DNA from: CAYRML01 sp964425485
Lineage (GTDB): Bacteria; Bacillota; Dehalobacteriia; UBA4068
DNA length: 19,292 nt
NCBI GenBank assembly: GCA_964425485.1
Contig: CAYRML010000023.1
Coordinates: 1-19,292 of the forward strand
Reading direction: 5' to 3'
The notes under the pieces were generated by a model. The model was not told where the DNA came from. It saw only the letters and a program-made list of their open reading frames with translations, and did not search any database. Numbering within the stretch: the stretch's first letter is position 1; each line of letters opens with the position of its first letter. This document shows, in pieces, positions 7,230 through 14,195 of the stretch. The translations under genes and the position numbers were made by a program.

Positions 7230-8435
7230 ATGAAAAACAAGTGGGGCTTATTTATCATCCTATACATAACAGCATTTGCAGTATCCGCCAGCCAGCTGAA
7301 ATTTGTTCCCCTACTGGGCAATCTGGCGGCTAGCATGAATATCTCATTAACACAAACTTCACTTTTGATGTCGGTTTTTACCATCGCCGGTATCATCTTA
7401 GCCATTCCCGGTGGGGCTTTACTGGCTAAATTAGGTCCGAAAAAATTGCTATTATTATTAATAGGTTCATTAATCATCGGCAACTTCCTCGGCGCATTCT
7501 TTTATACCAATTATCCTGTCTTCCTCATCAGCCGCATCATCGAAGGTATAGCCTTCTCCATGATCATTATGACAGGTATCGTATTCTTATCCAAATGGTT
7601 TGCCGGCGGCAATGTCGGGCTGGCTATCGGTGCTTTTACCACCTTCCCGGCCACTGCTTCAGCAGTATGTATGAATGCCGCCGTGCCAATCAGCACTGCC
7701 TTGGGCATAAGCAGCTTGTGGCTGCTGGTGGGCGCTTTATCCGTGGTTTGTTTCATTTTAGTTTCCGTATTTATCAAGGAACACAAAGCAGGGCCTGCTG
7801 CAGAAGCCGCTCCAGAGGGGGCAGCGACAAAAATGATAGAGGAAAAACCATCCATAGCGGCTGCCGCCTCCAACGGCAAAATGTGGCTTTTGGCAATCTG
7901 CCAAGGCTGTGGCGCCTTCATACTTTTCACATTTATTACAATTTACCCAACCTTATTTAGTGGTTTATACCAATTAGATGTCAGCACTGCCAATTTCTAT
8001 GCCGGTCTGAATGGGCTGTTCGGTATACCCTTCTGCATCATCACAGGCATCCTAATCGATAAAACTAGTAAACCGGCGCTTATCTCCTTTTTCGGCTTCA
8101 TAATCCTGGTTGTGGCTTGTGCAATCACGGCCATCCTCGGAACCCCAACCTATATCTTACACACATTAATGACAGCCGTAGGAGCTGGTTTCGTCATCGC
8201 CGCTATTTTGGCCGCGGCTCCCTCGATCGCCAAAAAACCGATTCTCATCGGCTACACCGTTGCTTTTATCAATTTAGTCTACTATATAGGCGTATTTGTC
8301 GGCGCACCGGCAACCTTGGGCGCTGTTGAAAGCAGCGGCTGGCAGGCAGGTGCCAATGTGCTAACAATCGTAGCTGTAATAGGTCTTGCCGTTTCCCTAA
8401 TATACATGCTGACTAACAGAAGAAAACCGGCTTAA
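7230..8435 (+). CDS. Major facilitator superfamily transporter
   Basis: A 401-residue membrane protein with about 12 hydrophobic helices in two halves, typical of MFS secondary transporters. The cytoplasmic loop between helices 2 and 3 carries a recognisable MFS A-type motif (GGALLAKLGPKK). The central loop (about residues 182-217) is unusually rich in Ala and Glu (KAGPAAEAAPEGAATK). A strong GGAGGTG (7216-7222) precedes the ATG. The gene follows the amidohydrolase by 91 bases, across the hairpin at 7151-7182, and ends before an intrinsic terminator. It is probably co-transcribed with the amidohydrolase. The substrate is probably a small organic anion or amide related to that enzyme, but this is inference and direction of transport cannot be told. 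Confidence 0.9.
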   Translation: MKNKWGLFIILYITAFAVSASQLKFVPLLGNLAASMNISLTQTSLLMSVFTIAGIILAIPGGALLAKLGPKKLLLLLIGSLIIGNFLGAFFYTNYPVFLISRIIEGIAFSMIIMTGIVFLSKWFAGGNVGLAIGAFTTFPATASAVCMNAAVPISTALGISSLWLLVGALSVVCFILVSVFIKEHKAGPAAEAAPEGAATKMIEEKPSIAAAASNGKMWLLAICQGCGAFILFTFITIYPTLFSGLYQLDVSTANFYAGLNGLFGIPFCIITGILIDKTSKPALISFFGFIILVVACAITAILGTPTYILHTLMTAVGAGFVIAAILAAAPSIAKKPILIGYTVAFINLVYYIGVFVGAPATLGAVESSGWQAGANVLTIVAVIGLAVSLIYMLTNRRKPA

Positions 8436-8450
8436 AAACAGTTTTTAAAG

Positions 8451-8486
8451 AAAAGGAACTACAGTTTTTATGTGGTTCCTTTTTTC
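8451..8486 (+). terminator. Intrinsic terminator after the MFS gene
   Basis: AAAAGGAAC (8451-8459) pairs with GTTCCTTTT (8475-8483). The stem extends inward by a G-T wobble and three more pairs (8460-8463 with 8471-8474) around a seven-base loop. A T-run follows to 8485. It ends the amidohydrolase-MFS transcript, 16 bases after the MFS stop. Confidence 0.85.
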
Positions 8487-8551
8487 TTATAAAATAATTA
8501 TAATTCTAACCATTTCGGGGACAATTTTCCGCAAAATATGCCTTTTTACGC

Positions 8552-8580
8552 TTGACAACAATGGATAAATACTATAAAAT
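8552..8580 (+). promoter_or_regulatory. Strong predicted sigma-A promoter of the marR-ABC operon
   Basis: A perfect TTGACA (-35, 8552-8557), a 17-base spacer and TAAAAT (-10, 8575-8580). The predicted start is near 8587, immediately before the palindrome at 8594-8605. This is the best promoter match seen in the window. Confidence 0.8.
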
Positions 8581-8593
8581 ATCCATGTTTTAA

Positions 8594-8605
8594 TTAGCAT
8601 GCTAA
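8594..8605. promoter_or_regulatory. TTAGCATGCTAA palindrome, probable MarR operator
   Basis: A perfect 12-bp palindrome lies 13 bases after the -10 box and 32 bases before the marR start. MarR dimers bind short palindromes over or just after their own promoter, so this is the likely autorepression site. The assignment to this MarR is inferred from position. Confidence 0.65.
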
Positions 8606-8636
8606 CCATTTCCAAGATAGAAAGGGGCATATTGGG

Positions 8637-9107
8637 TTGAGCTCAGCATTTCAAGATTCCACCCATGGCATTTTTATTCAGATAATGCGCTTAGGAGGCG
8701 CTATTTTGCATAAACTGGCCGATAATATCGATTTGTATCCTGGTCAATTTCATCTTTTGATGTTCCTGCAAGAAAACAATGGCAGCAGTCAAAAGGAAAT
8801 AGCGGATATATCCTGTGTCAGCAAACCGACAATCACTGTCACGCTGAGCGGGATGGAACAACAGGGTCTGATCAAAAAAGAAAAAGACGGCAATGACCGC
8901 CGCATAACACGCATTTATCTCACAGCAAAAGGGAAAGAGATAGCCCAAAATATTTCCGCCATACACGACAATCTGAGCCAAGAATTTTTTCGCAATTTTT
9001 CCCAGGAAGAACAGCTGCTTTTAAGACGTTTTTTATTACAAATCCGTAATAATCTTATGGAGATTAAAGATAAAGATATCACAAAACTATGGCCTGAGGA
9101 AAAATAA
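8637..9107 (+). CDS. MarR-family transcriptional repressor
   Basis: A 156-residue winged-helix regulator with the MarR plan: N- and C-terminal dimer helices around the HTH (SQKEIADISCVSKPTITVTL, residues 51-70). The wing carries the family Asp-Arg-Arg (DGNDRR, 84-89), then IYLTAKGKE. The start is taken as TTG at 8637, nine bases after AAAGGGG; no in-frame ATG fits a ribosome binding site better. It is the first gene of an operon, and its TAA overlaps the ATG of the first ABC gene by one base, so translation is probably coupled. MarR proteins of this layout usually repress an exporter until a toxic ligand binds. The only cysteine, Cys60, lies within the HTH. The inducer is unknown. Confidence 0.92.
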   Translation: MSSAFQDSTHGIFIQIMRLGGAILHKLADNIDLYPGQFHLLMFLQENNGSSQKEIADISCVSKPTITVTLSGMEQQGLIKKEKDGNDRRITRIYLTAKGKEIAQNISAIHDNLSQEFFRNFSQEEQLLLRRFLLQIRNNLMEIKDKDITKLWPEEK

Positions 9108-11344
9108 TGATAAAACTGCTTAAATTTCTTAAAAAATCAAGATTAGCAATCGCCATGATTATTCTGTTATTGATGGGGCAAGCTTTTTGTGACCTCTCTT
9201 TGCCTGCCTATATTTCCAATATCGTCAATATAGGCTTGCAGCAAAATGGCATTGCCAATGCTGTTCCGGAAGCTATTCGGCCCCAGCAAGTGCAAACATT
9301 GCTCCTCTTAATGGAGGAAAAAGATCGGGATCTCGTACAATCTTCTTACAAATTATTGGATCCTCAAATATTGTCCGCCCAAGAGCTGGAGACTTACAGC
9401 AAAGATTATCCTCTCTTAAAGGAGCAGCCGCTGTATCTTTTAAACAGTATAAATGAAGAGAATAAAACAGAGCTCAACAACATCTTCAGCAAAAGCATCA
9501 TACTCTATTCCGTTTTATCTGGGGAATCGGAACTGATGCAATCCCTGCGCGATCAACTCTCCGCACAAATGCAAATAGAGCCCGGTATAGATATGATGGC
9601 CATGATTTCCACCATGCCGGCAGAAAATCGTTATCAGATGATCGCGGCGGTCAATCAGCAATTTGCCACCATACCTGATACCATGCTGACCCAAAGTTCT
9701 GTTTCCTATATCAGCAGCGAATATCAAACCATTGGCATAAACACGAATCAGATGCGCTTACATTATATTCTGATCACAGGATTAAAGATGCTGATTTTGG
9801 CTCTTTTGAGTATGACTGCAACTATTTTTGTAGTGCTGCTGGCAGCGCGCATAAGCGCCAGGCTGGGGCAAGATCTGCGCGGCAATATTTTCCGCAAAGT
9901 AGTATCATTTTCCAATGCGGAAATGGATAAATTTTCTACAGCCAGCCTGATTACCCGCTCCACCAATGATATCCAACAAATACAAATGACCATGGTCATG
10001 GTTCTGCGCTTAGTCTTCTATGCGCCTATCATAGGCATCGGAGCATTTATCAAGACCATGTCTACCACCCCTTCTATGGGATGGATCATAGGTATAGCGG
10101 TAGCGGCGCTTCTTACCGTGATGATAGTGGCCTTTATTGTTCTATTTCCCAAATTCAAAAGCATGCAAAAACTTATTGACAAAATTAATATGGTAAGCCG
10201 GGAGATTTTGACCGGGCTGTCCGTAATCCGCGCTTTCAGTACTCAAAGATATGAGGAAAAACGCTTTGATAAAGCTAACCGCGATTTGACCAAAGTCAAT
10301 CTATTTGTCAACCGCTCTATGTCACTGATGATGCCAATTATATTTTTTATTATGAATGGCATCAGCATCCTTATCGTCTGGCAAGGCGGCCTCAGAGTGG
10401 AAGCCGGTGTGGTCCAAGTTGGGGATATGATGGCCTTTATCCAATATACGATGATGATCATTATAGCTTTTCTGATGATCTCTATGGTGGCCATCATGCT
10501 GCCAAGAGCTTCCGTGGCTGCCTCTCGTATCGATGAAGTACTGGTATCGGAAACATCCATCACGGATTCTGCCAAACCTCTGTCATTCGATCCGGCACAG
10601 AAAGGACTCGTGGTTTTTGACAATGTATCCTTCCGCTATCCTAATGCGGAAAAAGATGTATTGAGCAATATTTCTTTTGTGGCCCGGCCTGGGCAAACCA
10701 CAGCTTTTATCGGCACAACCGGCAGCGGCAAATCTACTATCATTAACCTTATTCCCCGCTTTTTTGATGTCACCGATGGTCGCATATTAGTCGATGGTGT
10801 TGATATACGCAATGTTTCACAGCATGATTTGCGAGAAAAGATAGGCTATATATCACAAAAAAACATACTCTTTTCCGGCGATATCGAATCGAATATCAAA
10901 TACAATAATGATAATATCCCATACGAAATTATGGAAAAAGCGGCCCGCATCGCTCAGGCCTACGATTTTATTGCAGAGAAACCAGATGGCTTCCATACGG
11001 ATATTTCCCAAGGCGGCAGCAATATTTCCGGCGGCCAAAAACAAAGAATAGCTATCGCCCGCGCCATTGCCAAGCAGCCGGAGATATATATATTTGACGA
11101 TAGCTTCTCTGCTTTGGATTACAAAACAGACTATGCCTTGCGCAAAGCTCTGAAAGAGGAGACTGCTGACAGCACTGTCCTGATTGTGGCACAAAGAATT
11201 AGCACCATCATGAATGCTGATCAGATCATTGTACTTGATGAAGGCAAGATCGTAGCCAAGGGCAGGCATGGAGAATTATTACAAAATTGCGAAGTCTACC
11301 AACAATTGGCCTATTCGCAGCTTTCGGAGGTGGAACTAGCATGA
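9107..11344 (+). CDS. Heterodimeric ABC exporter subunit 1 (degenerate ATP-site half, large extracytoplasmic insert)
   Basis: A 745-residue exporter half-transporter with a transmembrane domain fused to a nucleotide-binding domain. TM1 is at about 13-35. Unlike standard 580-residue subunits, some 170-180 residues (about 40-218) separate TM1 from TM2, and the topology places them outside the membrane. The ATPase domain has Walker A GTTGSGKST (536-544), a full signature ISGGQ (640-644), Walker B IYIFDD with Asp665 where the catalytic Glu is expected, and Gln696 where the H-loop His should be. It can therefore bind but probably not hydrolyse ATP at its own Walker site, as in TM287/288-type exporters. 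It begins by overlapping marR and ends overlapping subunit 2 (ATGA). The likely role is drug, peptide or lipid export; the substrate is unknown. Confidence 0.92.
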   Translation: MIKLLKFLKKSRLAIAMIILLLMGQAFCDLSLPAYISNIVNIGLQQNGIANAVPEAIRPQQVQTLLLLMEEKDRDLVQSSYKLLDPQILSAQELETYSKDYPLLKEQPLYLLNSINEENKTELNNIFSKSIILYSVLSGESELMQSLRDQLSAQMQIEPGIDMMAMISTMPAENRYQMIAAVNQQFATIPDTMLTQSSVSYISSEYQTIGINTNQMRLHYILITGLKMLILALLSMTATIFVVLLAARISARLGQDLRGNIFRKVVSFSNAEMDKFSTASLITRSTNDIQQIQMTMVMVLRLVFYAPIIGIGAFIKTMSTTPSMGWIIGIAVAALLTVMIVAFIVLFPKFKSMQKLIDKINMVSREILTGLSVIRAFSTQRYEEKRFDKANRDLTKVNLFVNRSMSLMMPIIFFIMNGISILIVWQGGLRVEAGVVQVGDMMAFIQYTMMIIIAFLMISMVAIMLPRASVAASRIDEVLVSETSITDSAKPLSFDPAQKGLVVFDNVSFRYPNAEKDVLSNISFVARPGQTTAFIGTTGSGKSTIINLIPRFFDVTDGRILVDGVDIRNVSQHDLREKIGYISQKNILFSGDIESNIKYNNDNIPYEIMEKAARIAQAYDFIAEKPDGFHTDISQGGSNISGGQKQRIAIARAIAKQPEIYIFDDSFSALDYKTDYALRKALKEETADSTVLIVAQRISTIMNADQIIVLDEGKIVAKGRHGELLQNCEVYQQLAYSQLSEVELA

Positions 11345-13191
11345 GTGATAATAAGAAAAAAACTTCTAGAGGACGATCTCCGGGGCATGGCCTTGGACAT
11401 ATGCCGATAGGAGAAAAAGCCAAAGACTTTCGTGGCACTTTGAAAAAATTATTGCATTTTCTCGGTCATTATAAAATCGGGGCTATCTTGGTTCTTGTTT
11501 TTGCCATGGCCGGAACCGTATTTTTTGTGGTCGGACCAAAAATTTTAGGTAATGCCACCACGGAAATCTATAATGGCATCATCAGCCAGCTATCCGGAGG
11601 CCCCGGTATCGACTTTGACAATTTGGCCAAAATACTGATTTTCCTCTTAATCTTATATGGCATCAGCTCTCTGCTCAACTTCCTACAAGGATATATCATG
11701 AGTAATATCTCGCAAACTATGGTCTATGATATGCGGGATAAGATGTCCAAAAAGATCAATCGCATGCCCATGAGTTATTTTGATAAACAGACCCATGGTG
11801 AGGTTCTCTCCAGAATTACAAATGATATAGACCTCTTGGGCAACAGCCTCAACCAAAGCATGTCGCAAATGATATCGGCCATCACCATGATCGTAGGTGT
11901 CATCGTCATGATGCTCACCATCAATCCACTTTTGGCCAGCGTGGTTTGTGCGGTTTTGCCTGTTTCCATGCTGGTGATGAAAAATATCATGCAGAAATCC
12001 CAAAAACATTTCAATGATCAGCAGGATTATTTAGGCCATATTAACGGACATATAGAGGAAGTCTTTGCCGGACAAAATATAGTGAAAGCCTTTAATAACG
12101 AGGCAAAAGTAGAACAAAAATTTGATGGTCTGAATGAGACCTTATATACTTCTTCCTGGAAATCGCAATTTTTATCCGGAATCATGATGCCATTGATGAT
12201 GTTTATTGGTAATTTGGCCTATGTAGCGATCGCCATACTGGGCGCCTGGCTTGTAATCCAAGGCACCATAGCTGTCGGTGCTATCCAATCCTTTATTCAA
12301 TATGTGCGCAATTTTACACAGCCTATCTCACAAGTGGCACAGGGGTTCTCCCTTTTACAATCTACGGCGGCCGCTGCCGAACGTGTTTTTGAATTTTTGG
12401 AAGAGGATGAGGAAGAACAAACTGTCCCCCACCCCGTTGCCACCACGGATATTAAAGGCGAAGTGGAATTTAAAAATGTTCATTTCGGATATACTGATGA
12501 TAAGATCATTATTAATGATTTCAGCGCCCATATTAATCCGGGCCAAAAAGTGGCCATTGTAGGCCCAACCGGAGCCGGCAAGACTACTATCGTCAAGCTG
12601 TTAATGCGTTTTTATGATATCCAGGGCGGACAAATACTCATCGACGGACATAATCATACAGATTTCAACCGTAATGATTTGCGCAATCTTTTCGGCATGG
12701 TATTGCAAGATACCTGGCTTTTCCATGGTTCGATCATGGAAAATATCCGCTATGGCAATCTTAATGCCTCCGATGAACAGGTGTTAGAAGCGGCAACAGC
12801 CGCCTATGTTGACCGCTTTGTGCGCACTTTGCCCGATGGTTATAATATGGAGCTTAATGAAGAGGCCAGCAATGTCTCACAAGGACAAAAGCAGCTTTTA
12901 ACAATTGCCCGTGCTATTTTGGCCAATCCCAAAATCTTGATTTTGGATGAAGCCACCAGTTCCGTGGACACACGCACGGAAATCCGTATTCAAAAAGCCA
13001 TGGCCAATCTCATGCAAAATCGTACCAGCTTTATCATCGCCCACCGCCTCTCCACCATCAAGGATGCCGATTTGATTCTAGTGATGGATAATGGCGATAT
13101 CGTGGAGCAAGGAACACATGCCCAATTGCTGGCGGAAAAAGGTTTCTATGCCAATCTTTATAATTCTCAGTTTGAAAGTATGACTGGCTAA
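11341..13191 (+). CDS. Heterodimeric ABC exporter subunit 2 (canonical catalytic half)
   Basis: A 616-residue ABC half-exporter. The start is taken as the ATG at 11341, which overlaps the stop of subunit 1 (ATGA) and follows GGAGGTGG. A longer reading from 11287 lies inside the upstream gene. After a basic, Gly-rich leader come six transmembrane helices, then the ATPase domain. That domain has Walker A GPTGAGKTT (408-416), a changed signature VSQGQ (512-516), Walker B LILDE with the catalytic Glu537, and His568 in IIAHRLSTI. The altered signature faces subunit 1's degenerate Walker site, and the intact Walker and H-loop face subunit 1's intact ISGGQ. The pair thus makes one silent and one active site. 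The stop lies in a 16-bp tandem duplication. Confidence 0.93.
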   Translation: MSDNKKKTSRGRSPGHGLGHMPIGEKAKDFRGTLKKLLHFLGHYKIGAILVLVFAMAGTVFFVVGPKILGNATTEIYNGIISQLSGGPGIDFDNLAKILIFLLILYGISSLLNFLQGYIMSNISQTMVYDMRDKMSKKINRMPMSYFDKQTHGEVLSRITNDIDLLGNSLNQSMSQMISAITMIVGVIVMMLTINPLLASVVCAVLPVSMLVMKNIMQKSQKHFNDQQDYLGHINGHIEEVFAGQNIVKAFNNEAKVEQKFDGLNETLYTSSWKSQFLSGIMMPLMMFIGNLAYVAIAILGAWLVIQGTIAVGAIQSFIQYVRNFTQPISQVAQGFSLLQSTAAAAERVFEFLEEDEEEQTVPHPVATTDIKGEVEFKNVHFGYTDDKIIINDFSAHINPGQKVAIVGPTGAGKTTIVKLLMRFYDIQGGQILIDGHNHTDFNRNDLRNLFGMVLQDTWLFHGSIMENIRYGNLNASDEQVLEAATAAYVDRFVRTLPDGYNMELNEEASNVSQGQKQLLTIARAILANPKILILDEATSSVDTRTEIRIQKAMANLMQNRTSFIIAHRLSTIKDADLILVMDNGDIVEQGTHAQLLAEKGFYANLYNSQFESMTG

Positions 13192-13220
13192 GATATGAAA
13201 AGAGTAAGATATGAAAAGAG
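13189..13220 (+). repeat. Perfect 16-bp tandem duplication across the ABC stop and the glycosylase start
   Basis: TAAGATATGAAAAGAG occurs twice head to tail (13189-13204, 13205-13220). Copy 1 holds the stop of the ABC gene; copy 2 holds the ATG of the glycosylase. Copy 1 also has an ATG (13195) in another frame that opens a 19-codon reading frame. Its AAAAGAG lies at Shine-Dalgarno distance from the real start. Confidence 0.95.
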
Positions 13221-13717
13221 AAAAAATCATTCATCCTTGGCCGCCTGTTTTTGATCGAGATTGCCGTATTTTGATTCTGGGCACCATCCCTTCACCTCAA
13301 TCGAGAAAAAACAACTTCTATTATGGCCATCCGCAAAATAGGTTTTGGCAGCTATTGAGCGATATACTGGAGCAAAAAGAACCTCCCCACACCATAGCCG
13401 AGAAAAAAGATTTTCTTTTGCAGCGGCATATAGCGCTGTGGGATGTGCTTAAAAGCTGTGATATCACCGGCGCCAGTGATAATAGCATCAAAAATGCCGT
13501 GGCAAATGACTTCCGTCCTTTATTGGCCGCAGCGCCAATCAAAGCTATTTTCACTACGGGTAAAATGGCATATAATTTATATGAAAAATTATGCCTGCCA
13601 CAAACAAAACTAGCCGCGTATTATCTGCCTTCTACCAGCCCTGCCAACAAGGCTTATTATCCCTATGACCGCCTGCTGCAAGAATGGCAGATTATTAAAA
13701 CATACCTGTTACCGTAA
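13211..13717 (+). CDS. Hypoxanthine-DNA (deoxyinosine) glycosylase, UDG superfamily family 6 type
   Basis: A 168-residue protein of the uracil-DNA glycosylase superfamily. The N-terminal signature (residues 21-46) reads LILGTIPSPQSRKNNF followed by YYGHPQNRFW. This is typical of the family called hypoxanthine-DNA glycosylase, which removes deaminated adenine (hypoxanthine) from DNA rather than uracil. The C-terminal segment YYLPSTSPANKAY (about 138-150) carries the Ser-Thr-Ser-Pro version of the second active-site motif. Length matches the family. It lies 19 bases after the second ABC gene and 23 before the flavodoxin, with no terminator between, so it belongs to the MarR operon. Its ribosome binding site is weak and lies within the tandem duplication. 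The substrate is taken from the family. Confidence 0.85.
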   Translation: MKREKIIHPWPPVFDRDCRILILGTIPSPQSRKNNFYYGHPQNRFWQLLSDILEQKEPPHTIAEKKDFLLQRHIALWDVLKSCDITGASDNSIKNAVANDFRPLLAAAPIKAIFTTGKMAYNLYEKLCLPQTKLAAYYLPSTSPANKAYYPYDRLLQEWQIIKTYLLP

Positions 13718-13740
13718 ACCACAAGTAAGGAGGTATTCCT

Positions 13741-14154
13741 ATGACCACAGCAATTGTTTTTTATTCTTTTTCTGGCAAAACTAAAGCCTGCGCACAAAAA
13801 ATGGCCCAGGAAAGAACCGCTGATGTTTTTCAAGTGGAGGAAGCAAAAAAAAGAAACGGTTTCACCGCTTTTTTGCCCGGATGCCCTCAGGCCATGGGGC
13901 AAAAATCCACCGCTCTCAAAGGGGAGCCGCTGCAATTGGACAGTTATGACACCATAATCATAGCAGCCCCCATCTGGGCCGGATATCCTGCACCAGCTTT
14001 CAACAGTATTGTCAAAATGTTACCTACGAATAAAAATATTGAGCTAGTCTTTACTTCCGGTAACGGCAATAATTACGGGCAAAAACCAAAGATTAAAACC
14101 CTTGTGGAAACAAGCGGCAGTAAGGTTACAAAAATAACAGATATCAAAACTTAA
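13741..14154 (+). CDS. Small flavodoxin-like FMN protein
   Basis: A 137-residue flavodoxin-fold protein. The FMN phosphate loop is SFSGKTKACA (residues 9-18) after the first strand TAIVFY. The second flavin-contacting loop is APIWAGYPAPAF (about 79-90), and TSGNGNNYG (about 103-111) supplies the third. These features match the short flavodoxin-family proteins of Firmicutes rather than classical electron-carrying flavodoxins, so it may be a quinone or NAD(P)H-linked reductase or an electron shuttle. A strong TAAGGAGGT (13726-13734) precedes the ATG. It is the last gene of the MarR-ABC operon and ends in the stem of the terminator at 14153-14191. The physiological partner is unknown. Confidence 0.85.
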   Translation: MTTAIVFYSFSGKTKACAQKMAQERTADVFQVEEAKKRNGFTAFLPGCPQAMGQKSTALKGEPLQLDSYDTIIIAAPIWAGYPAPAFNSIVKMLPTNKNIELVFTSGNGNNYGQKPKIKTLVETSGSKVTKITDIKT

Positions 14155-14191
14155 AAAAAGAGCGGACCGCTTTAGCGATCCGCTCTTTTTT
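14153..14191. terminator. Bidirectional intrinsic terminator between flavodoxin and pyc
   Basis: AAAAAAGAGCGGA (14154-14166) pairs with TCCGCTCTTTTTT (14179-14191). One C-A mismatch and three further GC pairs close a TTTA loop. A and T runs on the two sides allow termination of the MarR-ABC operon and of the minus-strand pyc gene, whose stop begins five bases to the right. Confidence 0.92.
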
Positions 14192-14195
14192 AAGT

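Noticed and set aside
6995..7483. 162-codon minus-strand frame spanning the amidohydrolase end and MFS start
   Set aside because: It crosses two well-supported plus-strand genes and the hairpin, and its translation resembles no family; it is a shadow.
7595..7960. 121-codon plus-strand frame within the MFS gene
   Set aside because: It is an out-of-frame reading of transmembrane coding sequence, rich in Arg and Cys, and lacks family features.
11287..11340. 18-codon upstream extension of ABC subunit 2
   Set aside because: It lies inside subunit 1; the ATG at 11341 has GGAGGTGG upstream and an ATGA overlap with the stop of subunit 1.
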